Positions 1-11,500 of a stretch of 64,000 nt of DNA are shown one piece after another. Source of the DNA: Stictocephala bisonia (Eukaryota; Arthropoda; Insecta; Hemiptera; Membracidae); assembly GCA_035578905.1 (NCBI GenBank), contig JAQJVL010000278.1, positions 620,001 through 684,000 of the forward strand, written 5' to 3'. Position numbers and translations under genes: made by a program. The stretch's first letter is position 1; each line of letters starts with the position of its first letter. The notes beneath the pieces are model-generated. The model was not told where the DNA came from. It saw nothing but the letters and a program-made list of their open reading frames with translations, and did not search any database.

Positions 1-572
1 TAGATATTTTAACAAAAATTATACTTGTTTTAAACCACTAATACAGGAAAATATTTTTCTTACTGAATTTATCATTACAAGTGGAATGAGTTGTACATTT
101 CAAAATCTAATGTCAATTGCAAATTCCACAAATTAACTAGATAAAATTAGTTTTTAATTAATCTTGAAATACTATGCTTACTTTATATGAAATATCTAAA
201 GCAAACCTTTAATATACTATATTAATATAATTTTTTCCTTTCACGTTAGTCTATTATTTTCAGAATATTATTTATTATACATAGTTTGCTGTGGTATCTA
301 ATTTTATTATTTACTATGTATAAATATCATTTTATTTTCATATCAACTATTATGTTCTATTGAATATTCTGAAAATAAATAAAACTTATTATTATATTAA
401 ACAGTGTTTGATTAAGATATGCTACTGTTTAAACCCAGTTAACAGTATCTACCTTGTTTTTATTGCTACTTAAGTTACAGAATTTTTCATCTCCCAGCAA
501 TGGCAGCTACCACAAAAAATTAAAAAGGCCCTTTTGAGGACCAAGCTAATTTTAAATAAATAGGTTCTATTT
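1..572. other. AT-rich sequence, nothing recognised
   Basis: No open frame longer than short random ones, no splice-flanked coding stretch and no repeat that I could match elsewhere in the window. Confidence 0.6.
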
Positions 573-3115
573 TAAACGTAGTGCATTTTAACACTGAGGG
601 CTTGAGCAAGGCGAAGAGTGAGTGCATCAGTAGGGTCTGTCATGAAAAAACAATGTTGATATCCATGCACCCTAAGAGACCCATATCGAAGATAATAACA
701 GTGCTGCAATAGGCAATGTTCCTGGGTACATACTTGTTGATTCCATAGGGTATATGGTATTGCAACTTACGTAAAATATTATTTAGACAATGTGTCAGCT
801 ACCCATAAGAGCTCTGATGGTGACATCTTTGTCTTTACAATCCAAGTGTCAGACACTAGTATAGTCAATGTTTATAAGCCTTCTAACACCCAGTGGCCTG
901 ACGATACGATTTTGCCAAGTTTTGAATATCCTGTCCTGTATGTGGGTGTCTTTAACAGTCACTACAGCCAATCTGGCTACAACACCGACAATGAGAATAG
1001 CAGAAAGCTTGCTGACTGGGCTGAAATTAATAACATTTCCTGATCATTTATGCTAAAGATTCAGTCACATCTTATTCAGCTCGTTGGTATTAAGGTTACT
1101 CGCTTGACTTAAGGTTACGCACCTGACTTAAGTTTCTGCTCATATGAACGATCAATAAGAGCAAAGCCAATGAGGAGGAAAGTTCTTGATACTTTTCCCC
1201 ATTCTCAAAACATAAACCAGTACTGGTTTCATTGGAGATCCAAATTCCCATAGTTTGATCTTTACCAAGGCCTAGATGGAGCTGTATTAAAGCACACCGG
1301 GAGGCCTTTACCGTCAGGCTTGATGATAGCATCAGGTTCATTCCTCATAGAATAAGGAATTACAATCGTTTGACAAATCTCGTCTCGTACATTGCTAAAT
1401 CTTGCATACCAAGAGGATACAGGAAGGATTATAACCCAGGATTGAATAAGAAATTAGACGACCTTTCCAAAGAGTTAATACTACCGAAAACTATAACATA
1501 TCTAATCTGCTGCTGCATTCTTTAGACATTACCAAAGAAGAAATATTGGTTAAAACTATTAAAGATATACATTTTTAGTATTAGAAAAGTGTGGCCACTT
1601 TTAAGGAAAATCTCTATTGGTAAATCTTCAAATCAAAGAGAAGTGCTCGGCCTGAAGGCTTCTAATATAGCTAAATGGATAGTCAGCTTATCAAAATCAA
1701 CCCAACACCCTTATGACAAACATGTGCTTTATAAGTTAAATGAAATAAAAAAGAGCCAACCCCTGGAAGTTTCCAGAAATTTCATGGAGGAAGACATAGA
1801 CGAGGTAATTTCCGCTGTACCAGCAAGAAAAGCAGCAGGTCTTGAGGGTATCTTTCCGGAATTTCTGTTGCATGCTGATAGCAAAGTGAAACAATGGCTT
1901 CAAAAAGTCTATAATAAGATATTAGCTACAGACAATTGCCAAAAGCATTCAAGAGATCAAAAGAAGAGATAAAAAAAGTTCTGAAGCCTGGCAAAGACCC
2001 CGAACTAGTGAAAAGCTATTGCCCTATATCTCCTCTAGCGTTTGTTACTATAAATTGCTGGAAAATCTGATATCCAATAGAATATCACCCATTCTTGATT
2101 CTAATGTTCCAGTAGAGCAGGCTGGTATTTGTCAGATTGTAGGGCGTGTTGCGCTGGTGGCTTGTAGTGACCAGATTCCAGCGCTGACATGATTTATCAA
2201 GAATGAGTTTGAAAAGAAGTTAAAAACATCTGCAGCTTATGTTAATCTTACATCGGCTTTTGGCACAGTATAGAGCAAAGATTTGTTGTTAAAGTTCCAC
2301 AATCTCCTTCTCTGTTTATTTCTTTTGCTATTTTTGGGGTCAATGCTTAGTGCCAGGCTAATAAAATTTTGTCTCGGCCGTGAAGAAAGCTCTTTTAGAC
2401 AGATGAAGGATGGTCTGTCACAGGAGTCTGTACTTGCTCCAATTTTCTTCAATATGTAAACCGCTGAAATCTCAATCAAAAAGTCTAAATAATTTATATA
2501 TAGCAGATGATATCAGTTTAGCTTTTATCGTGTACTGAAGAAACACTCACAAGTGATCTTGCAGCCTTCGAAAAATATTTTAGAATCTGGAAGCTAAATC
2601 TTAACCCATCAAAAACCGAAGTAGCCTGCTTCCACCTAACATCTGAGTAACAGACTGGCTCATCAAAAGTTGAACATCTCTAAATGGTTATCTCTAAATA
2701 ATATCTAAATATTACTATTTTAACATAAAAGGGTTAACTGTAAGAGAGGACTTATTAGTCCTAAGTTCGCCAATTGTATAAAACACTTTTGTACAATAAA
2801 GCCATTATTATTATTATTATTAAATGGTGTAAAACTCCCATCATAATGATCAACCGCAGTACCTGGGACTCGCTGGGATTAACATTTGAACGATCGCTGA
2901 CGTTTAAAAGCCATCTTAAAAAAAAAAACAAAACAAAAAAAAAACAGCAGTTTAAAATCAAAACCAGGGCAAATTTGTTGCATCATATTGCTGGAACAAC
3001 TTAAGGAACCAATGCACACGTCCTGCGTACAACTGCTTTATTACTGGTCTATTCAGCTGCTGAGTACAATGCTCCTATATGGCTAAATATTTGTAGCCTC
3101 CTGTACACTGAGGAC
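573..3115 (+). mobile_element. LINE-A: degraded APE-type non-LTR retrotransposon
   Basis: Translating + and jumping frames recovers an endonuclease: LHFNTEGLSKAKSECISRVC near 573-640, and IVNVYKPSNTQWPD plus GVFNSHYSQ at 860-970. A reverse transcriptase follows: DEVISAVPARKAAGLEGI at 1799, LVKSYCPISPLAF around 2005, AAYVNLTSAFGTV around 2235, and IADDISLAF around 2495. The end is a C-terminal segment, GTTWGTNAHVLRTTALLLVYS at most in pieces, near 2990-3060. Many stops and frameshifts make it inactive. A 3' tail of another element interrupts it near 2700-2822. The 3' end is truncated. Confidence 0.85.
2700..2822 (+). mobile_element. Nested 3' tail of another non-LTR element with (ATT)n end
   Basis: Sequence unrelated to the LINE-A reading frame ends in AATAAA (2795-2800), gcc and about seven ATT units, the usual form of a LINE tail. 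LINE-A coding sequence resumes directly after it. The left border is approximate. Confidence 0.55.
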
Positions 3116-3375
3116 TATTTTTGTTCGCAACATTTAAGGAGAATAAATTGATTCTTGTTGTAAGCGATGACTACAATATAGACAAGAAAAAACTCTATTG
3201 AATTTCGAACTTTTAATAATATTATAAACAGTTTAAATTTTGAAATAAAAATAAATTTTCCTTCCAGAATAACTGAACATTTCGAAAGCTGCTTGGATAA
3301 CTTTTTAACAAATATATCTTTTTAAACTTTGCAATAAGATTCTAACATTTATATCTGATCAACATGCTGTTTTTT

Positions 3376-3377
<2 letters not shown>

Positions 3378-3460
<83 letters not shown>
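3378..3460. repeat. (TA)n microsatellite
   Basis: About 41 perfect TA units. Length is likely unstable and assembly length uncertain. Confidence 0.95.
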
Positions 3461-3462
<2 letters not shown>

Positions 3463-4027
3463 TAAGAGCTGGTGTCTAAAGTCCCTCAGTTCTTGTAGAC
3501 GAAAATGTTCTTGGGGAGTCTTCTTTTATGGGTTACTTAGGAGTGAGGTTGAGGTTGGTGATGGTTGCCGATAGAGCATATAAATAAATTAGCTTTCATT
3601 TCAAATAAAACTATTTTTACTTGAAGAAATGTAGCTGTCCTTTTAATGCTTTATGTAAATTAGTTTAATAGAGAGTTAATAGAATGTAGATTAGTTTAGT
3701 AGAATGTAAGATATTCTATTGTGCTTTGGGGTTTGTCAAGTGCATTTAATAAACTATTTATCATTACAAAAGCCATACGAAACATCTTTGAGCTTGTACA
3801 GAGGAATTCTTGTAGAGTTTGTAGAAAATAATTAAATATTAACTGAACCATCTCTTTATATTTTAGAAAATAATTTGTATGTGGTTGACAATAACCTGAT
3901 ACATGTTCACCAACAAAATATAAAAATAATAATAGAACCAACATACACATAGAAATAATAATGTAAGTCCAAAAGTCGTTACTTCAACACAATCTCAAAC
4001 TTTTTGAAACTAACCCTTATGTAAGAA

Positions 4028-4032
<5 letters not shown>

Positions 4033-4112
<80 letters not shown>

Positions 4113-4116
4113 TATA
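4033..4116. repeat. (TA)n microsatellite
   Basis: About 40 TA units, with one TACA interruption near the 3' end. Confidence 0.95.
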
Positions 4117-6186
4117 AATTAACAATAGAAATAATTAAGTAAAAAAGGTATTTAAGACAGTACTTCTTGGAGGAGTGTTTTCATGAATCTTCCAGATCTT
4201 TTTTAGTATTATTTCTAACAACCTCATCAACAAACCACACCTACAATTACCATCAACCTATCTATGGAAACATTATCGGTGCAAAATCAAAAGCATATGC
4301 AACAGGACGGGTCTCATACGAAGGACTTCGGAAGTACTGGTGTAGGTAATTGGAGTAAAGTTGCTCCTAAATTCTGCTACAGGCTCCTCTAAATCGTCTT
4401 ACTTATTTTATATATGTGTAATTATATCCGAGACAGTTGAGTAGCTAATTTATAAAATTGTTACACTATTTTATGCATTCCATACTTATCACATTTTTCT
4501 AATAACGTAGATTAAACAAGAGAACATAACATGATATATAGATTTATAATCATATAATTCAAATTGTATTCCTCTTTGGAACCTGAATCCTAGGAACAAA
4601 GAGGAAAGTTGTAGCATAGACCTTCTATTATATCTGTATAATAGAATATCTATGGTTGTAGTATATGAACTAGAAAACCTAGTGTTTTTTGTACCTGTCT
4701 GAAAAGTGTTGTGTTATGAAATGATGGCCGACAGGGTTCGTTGTGTTATTTTGTATTTATTAAATTTTCAATATATAATCTTACATTGTTAGCTGTTTGA
4801 TTGTTATATATGATTTTATTAATTTTGTAAAATGTACTTTAATTTATCGGTGTGAGTTACTTGTTATCGTAGTATTCTTGTTATTCTAAGTTCATATTCA
4901 AGCTCTAGCATACAGGGAAAGATAACCTCAGTGGATGCTGTCAATCTAAATTTCTTTATTATTTTAGTTCACCATTTAAATTGAATTATCACAGTTTATA
5001 GTGCTAAAGTAAGTATAATATAAATACAAAGTAAACTATACTAAACTAACCTCTAATAGTTCTTGTGTTTATTGGCATACCTATATTTAGTGTTTATTGG
5101 CATACCTTAGTAAAATGTAGGTATAATCTGTTTTTATTTTTGTAATGAGTTATTCCCTGCATAACACTTACAACCCTTTCAGGTTGTATTCCGTTATCTC
5201 CCCCCCTCAAAATTAACTATTTTGTATAAAGCTATAATTAGGAACCTGTTTAACATATTTTGTTAAACAATTTGGCAACAAAAGAATTGATGGTATTTAT
5301 GCAGTTTCTTGTCACCAAACTAAATTAGAACATTTTGCTTGTAATGGTTCTAAAATTGGCTATATTTTCATGAGATAGGGTTTTTATTCAGCGGAAATCA
5401 CATATTTTACCAAAAAATAAAAAAATATGTATTTTTGACATAATTTCTGTTAATTCAAATGGTATTTTGATCAGTTTTATTATTTTTATGTGTTTTTTGC
5501 GCTGAATATGTATTTGAAAACTATCTTGGTTTATTACAATTATTTCTCGAGATATAACAGAAAAACTACTATCGCGGCAAATTGTGATTAGCGGCCAGTC
5601 CGCGATCATTATGTAGGCTACAACTACTTGGAATATATTTTTTTTAAGTGAAGAAATGGTAGGACTATTATAATGGTACAAAGTTATTTCATCTGGGTTG
5701 TAATTAGTAATTTATACAATCTTTTACATGAAAACGATTTAATTCATAAAAAATGGTAGCATCACATTTTTGAGCAGTGAGCACATTTTATTTTTTTGCA
5801 ATATCCTACGAGTAGGACGTGGTTTTCAGTGTCTGGTTACGATTATTTTTGGAGTTTCTATTACGGTTTTTAATTTGCTTTTTCGATAAATTAGGAATAA
5901 AATTAGGCAAAAAAAGATGTTGAATGTACTGCTAAGAAGGAAAAATTTAAAATACTATATTTATGTTCTACAAATGCCCTGACCAACCTGTATTGAGTTC
6001 TGTAGCATGTTTTGAAAAATTTATCTCAGATTAGACTAATTGTGAAAAAAATGATAGAAATTTACCTGATAATAGTAGTTTTTTTATTTTTTTCATTTGT
6101 TTTACTTAATTCCTTATATTACTAACTAGTTTTCTACAGAATAAAGGGGTGTACAAAATCTAGGACATTCATTTTTCGGCAAAATA
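4117..6186. other. AT-rich intergenic sequence, nothing recognised
   Basis: Only short chance frames. A 25-bp phrase containing tagtgtttattggcatacc is repeated at about 5070 and 5090. No TE protein or terminal repeat seen. Confidence 0.5.
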
Positions 6187-6392
6187 GTAAATAATTTTTG
6201 CCTAGAAAAGATTGAACAAATTTTAAAATGTTGTACGTAAATTATTATTTATAACCCTCTTTAGGCGCACTAACAATTTTTATAAATAATTCCAAAATAG
6301 CTAAATTGTTAATTATTTAGTGCACTATAATAATATGTTGTTACATTTTAGATAAACTATTAGGTTTTTTTAGGAAGTGTTTGTTTACATAA
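6187..6392. repeat. Dispersed repeat B, first half
   Basis: Clearly similar to 53936-54136: both run through gaacaaattttaaaatgttg and gtgcactataataatatg in the same order and strand. Non-coding; the class is unknown. Confidence 0.75.
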
Positions 6393-6513
6393 AACGCAAA
6401 ATATGAAAAATGTGCAAAGATACAGTATGATCACTGTAGGTAATCAAATAGTACATGTAAAAATTCAAAAAAAATCACCATTTTTTGACAAGAAAAAGTT
6501 GTCAGTTGTATAT

Positions 6514-6708
6514 GCGCTATATAATAACATACTACGTCGTATTGTTTTGCGTAAATAAAATAAACAATCTATTTAGATTGCATAGAAATAATACATACTA
6601 TTTTTATATTTTTTCTTAAGATTATTATAAGTAGGCTACACTAATACCCTATCCATAAACACGTTTTTTTCTGAAATCGGATAAAAAAATAAATGTTTAG
6701 GCTAGTAC
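6514..6708 (+). repeat. Direct repeat, copy 1
   Basis: Runs from gcgctatataataacatac to gtttaggctagtac and recurs at 6888-7062. It includes aagtaggctacactaatac and gaaatcggataaaaa. No coding content. Confidence 0.85.
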
Positions 6709-6887
6709 TGACATAAATATATACACGGTCATCAAATTATACTTGAAAAATAGTGCATACTGTAAACATTATAAAAATAATTGTTGGGAATTCTTAGAAT
6801 AGTAACACTTGATAGAACACATATTTCTGAATATAAGTATAAAAATTTATTACTATAGTGCCATAAATAAGGTTTTTGCGCTATATA

Positions 6888-7062
6888 ATAACATACTACG
6901 TCATATTGTTTTCACGTAAATAAAATAAATAATCTATGTAGATTGTACAGAAACTACATACTATTTTTTTCTAAGATTATTATAAGTAGGCTACACTAAT
7001 ACTCTATCGCGTACACATGTTGTTTGCTGAAATCGGATAAAAATAATTGTTTAGGCTAGTAC
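6888..7062 (+). repeat. Direct repeat, copy 2
   Basis: Second copy of the 6514-6708 unit in the same orientation, with several small gaps. The spacer is about 180 bp. The pair may be terminal repeats of a small element or a local duplication; no matching target duplication is visible. Confidence 0.85.
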
Positions 7063-7199
7063 CTCTATAAATATCAATTTCACTTTTTATAATTATTTTA
7101 GACACTAAAAACCACTAAAACACATTGCAATATGACTACACTAAACACAACACATAATTTTATTCATTCAAATAGTAATTTATAACACTTACAACGAAT

Positions 7200-7400
7200 A
7201 AAACACTCACAAAGAAAATCACACACGCAACAAGTAAAAATGGCTATGTTTAATCTGGCCGTGGCGTTGACAGGCTCTGCTTCTTCCAGAAAGTAAAAAC
7301 TTGTCACGTGACCATCGCCAACCTACTGCACGAAATTCGCTCGAAGCGACACCGATCAACTTGTCAACTCTCTGTCTATCTAGCTAATGTTTTTTTTAGT
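7200..7400 (+). promoter_or_regulatory. Possible PPP6R promoter region with a perfect GTCACGTGAC E-box
   Basis: The 10-bp palindrome GTCACGTGAC at 7303-7312 is the classic bHLH-zip (USF/MITF/TFEB type) site. It sits in the least AT-rich stretch upstream of the gene, about 1.2 kb before exon 1. Exon 1 has an upstream acceptor, so an untranslated first exon must lie to the left, and this is a reasonable place. No TATA box or initiator can be assigned with confidence. Confidence 0.3.
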
Positions 7401-8462
7401 TTATATCTCAATAAATAATTTATTAGCTAAACTTTTATCAAAAGCATAAATTATGCTATACCTCAATTTTGGGAAATCATGTAAACAAGGGTATAAGAAA
7501 GCATTTTTTGTAAAATACCCAAGGCAGCTAAGAGAATGAAATTTGTTTTGTTGGATAGAGTATTTCATTTTCTACAGACTGACATTTGGTACGTCTTATT
7601 CCATCTTCTAGTTATTCTTCAATGATATGACAAACATCGGCAATTTTACTCCTTCCAGACCTCTGCTGGGCGGGAATTGAGCAGGAGTTTCGAGTTGCAC
7701 GTTCTAATTTTATTTCTTACGTTTATAAAATGGCATGACAAAATTATTAAAAATCTGATATGTATAGAACAGAACATTCTGCATCGTTTGGTTCCAACTT
7801 TGTAGTGATTGCTTGATAATAAACATATGTTTTATCGATTTTAATGCAACAGCATAAATTATTCCATTCCTCGCTTTTAGAAGGGATTTTGTGAGTGACA
7901 TAAATTATGTTGTTCCTCACGATCTTGGGTTAAAATCGCTGGAAATACATTATTAAAAACTATTTTGGAATCAAAATTAACCTGCTCATCCATTAGTTTA
8001 TCACGATGCTTAAATTTTTCTTTAAAACTAAATACTCGTCCCATGCATTCATAATCCTACCTTAATTACAAACTTTTAGAATACTGTTTCTACATTTTCA
8101 TCTATTTTATTTAAATTGTGGGTACAATTCAGAAAATAAAAATTATTTTAAGAAGCATGCTTGGACTTTAAAACTGTTAATGACAACACTATCAAGCAGA
8201 TTCATTTTTGTACAATATATCAAGTATTCCAACTAATCATAATTATTAGCAGCACTCATATCGCAGAAACTGGTCACTTGGCCACCTTATATGCCTTCCC
8301 CAAGGAGTTACAGGATCTCGGACATAACAGAAAGGACTTCCATAATTTTAGAAGCCCTTACTCTTACCTTTTTAAGTAATTTTTTTGTAATAGGTATTTG
8401 GTAAACTAGTGTATTGGATGTTATTATTTATAACTTAATTCTATTTTTCTATTTGTTTACAG
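7401..8462. other. Upstream/5' intron sequence, nothing recognised
   Basis: AT-rich, without terminal repeats or protein similarity. The last 20 bases form the acceptor of PPP6R exon 1. Confidence 0.5.
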
Positions 8463-8533
8463 AATTTGTGGCTATGATGTTTTGGAACTACAATCAGTCT
8501 TCTCCACAGATAGACAATTTCTTGTGCAACGAG
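8463..8533 (+). CDS. PPP6R: PPP6R coding exon 1 with 11 nt of 5' UTR
   Basis: A pyrimidine-rich tract ending in tttgtttacag precedes the exon, so the 5' UTR is split and a further untranslated exon lies upstream. The coding part starts at ATG 8474 (or 8477) and gives MMFWNYNQSSPQIDNFLCNE, residues 1-20. It ends in phase 0 at donor GTATAT. Confidence 0.9.
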
Positions 8534-11500
8534 GTATATATATTTCAGTATTTGCCTAGATCATGTTCCTATCTATGATCGAGCAATGTCCAAAATGGAC
8601 AAAAACTTGAAAAAAAAAACTGTTTGCCTTCAATTTATGCACAAGAGCGCATCAACTTTAACCATACTATGCCACTCTTGTTTTCCAATTATGGTCAGAT
8701 CGGTACTTATATCTGAGTAATGATAACTTCAATTATGTTATCATTGATTGATATTGATAATAGGTTTTACTTGCTGCCTCTGGGAAGTGTATTGTTTGTC
8801 TTTTTTTTGTAGCATGAAATTTAGATAGAGTAAAATATGTAAGCCTATACTAAAATCTACGTTTGGATCTGTTGTCTACAAATTAGCAATCATCTTTATG
8901 AACTTGGGCAAATAAACTTCAATCAAACATTTATTTATTCTTTAGATGTGGATTGTCAAGATATCGGCTAATATAAAATTCATATGAGTGTGATGAGTGA
9001 ATAAGTCATTGTTACAAAGTAAGGCAGACTATTCCATAGAAAGTGTCATAATTTAATAGCCAAATCACAAACGAATAGCCCGTGGTTACCAGCTGACCCA
9101 TTTCAAAATTAAAAAAATTAGTTACAAATATGTATCCTTCAATTTAATATTTTCCTTTGATACTAAAATTTAGGAATCCTTTTATATAATACATGGAGCC
9201 ATTATATGTCAATGCAACTCCTCCCTTATTTTTTGACAAATTTAAATGGTTGAGGTGTCAAAAAATTAGCCTCTATTTGTAGTTGTGCAATAAGGTCATT
9301 TATAACTGTTTCCACCCTGAAGGGTTTGGGTAGCCCTCAAAGTATGTTTTTGGCCATAAGAATAACATGGAGAGAGATTTAAATGAATCAAAAAGAACAG
9401 CTGCTTCATTGTAACGATTGATTATTTCCAGAAAGTTTTAACAGTTGTTGAAATGTAAACAGTGGTGTTTGTAATATTGAGGAGGTTAGATCTTTCATAA
9501 TGTTAAATCAGGGAAGGTTTTAAGCATGGTTTTATTCACATTCGATTGTAGAGCTCCGCTCTACTGGACTTGAAGGTTTCAAAGGTAATCTAATGCAGTT
9601 ATTTTATTTATGTAATTAATTAATTCAGCTGTCAAACAAAAACAATTGAAACGAACATGTTTGAAAAAGGCTTAGTAATATCATCAGGTGATTATACTAT
9701 TACGAGGTACGTCCAGAAAGTAAGTTTCCATTTATATCCGCTGCAGCGCTGCGATCGCAGTTCCGCGCATGCGCGGCAGATGCTCTGTATCAAGGAGAAG
9801 AAACGTGCGCCATTTTGAGATCGCTGTCAGTCTCGTACGCTTTGTTGTGCTTGTTTAAAATGTCGGTGTTGATCGAAAATCCCGCCGCTTGTGAAATCAG
9901 ATCTGTGATTCGTTTTCTGAATGCTAAGAAAGTGAAACCGATTGACATTTATCGGCAAACTTGCGAGGTTTACGGACAAAATGCGATGAGTGATTCAATG
10001 GTGAGAAGATGGGTCTGACAGTTTAATGAAGGACGTAATGAAGTGCATGATGAAGAACGAAGTGGGCGTCCATCTTTGATTAGAGAAGAACTGGTTCACA
10101 CGATTGATGAGAAGATCAAGCCCTGACCTCGCTCCTAGCGACTTTCATCTGTTCTTACATCTGAAGTCTTTCCTTGGCGGTCAACACTTCAACGATGACG
10201 AAGAGCTGAAAGAAAATGTTTCCAAATGGTTGAAGACACAGGCGGCAACCTTCTATGAAGAAGGCATAGAAAAACTTGTGCCACGCTATGACAAATGCCT
10301 GCAAAATTTCGGCAGTTATGTAGAAAAGTAGTTTAAGAGTTGTAGATTTTAGTGCAATAAATATTTTTTCTGTATCTGTAGACAAATTATTTTTATTACC
10401 AAACGGAACTTACTTTATGGACGTACCTCGTAAATAGGTAGCAATACAAGTAAAGTGAGTGAATAATGTAAATCCACTTAATATTGTGACTTATTGTGTA
10501 AATACAATTAACGTACTACTTTTTTTAGTCAAAACGTATTATTTTTTTTTAGTACGGGCCGAGGTGTAACAAGCGGGGTTGGCGCAAAGCATGCAGAGGT
10601 GTCCCTAGTATGATTATGAACAAAACAGTAGGTTTAGACGTGAGTCTGGCCATTCTAGGTGATTTTTTACATGACAGATTAGGAGACACAAATTGTAATT
10701 AATCAATTATTGGTTAATGGTAACATAAACATTTAAACAGCAAATTTTATTTGCATTTCTTTGGCATTGGTTGTTAAAATATACTATTGTAATTTTTATA
10801 TCTAATAAATTAATTACAATACTCTGAACTAAGGCTTTTTTCTGGAACTCAACCTTCATGAAAAACACAAAATTAAAATTGCACACCAAAACATAAATTG
10901 GCTTTCTAACAAAATTGAAAAACTTAGTCATTTCTTAAATAAAGAAAACCCAGACCTAATAATACTGACCGAACATGGCCTGCAAAAAGAGAAAATCTAG
11001 AGAACACCCTCATCGAGGGATACACCCTCATAGGTGGTTTTTTCTAGAAAGAACCATATTAAAGGAGGAGTAGTGGGGTATGTCAAACATGATCTTGAAA
11101 AATATACTAAGCTTATACGCACAAGCGGAAATGAAACTGAGCTTACTTGTGAAACAGCCCTCTTTGAACTAAAAACAAAGAAGACAAATTTACTCATCCT
11201 AGCCACACCAACAAGCCATTAACATCCTCACTGACAGATCTCTAAACTCTCACAGGAATATTTTACTTATGGGAGACATTAACGTGGACAACCTGTCTGA
11301 AAATAATGACATACTTAAACTTGACGATCTCCTCACTTCCTACCAAATAACTAGATTGAGTCTTCCATCCACACGTATCACCAGAGATACTGCTAAATCA
11401 ATAGACTGGATATGTACAAACCTAGACTAACAGCTAATAGAAACATCAGTCATCCTATCAGGACTCTGACCACACAGCCCAAATAATCACAATAAACACA

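Noticed and set aside
3696..3950. 84-codon minus-strand frame
   Set aside because: AT-rich chance frame without recognisable motifs or supporting signals.
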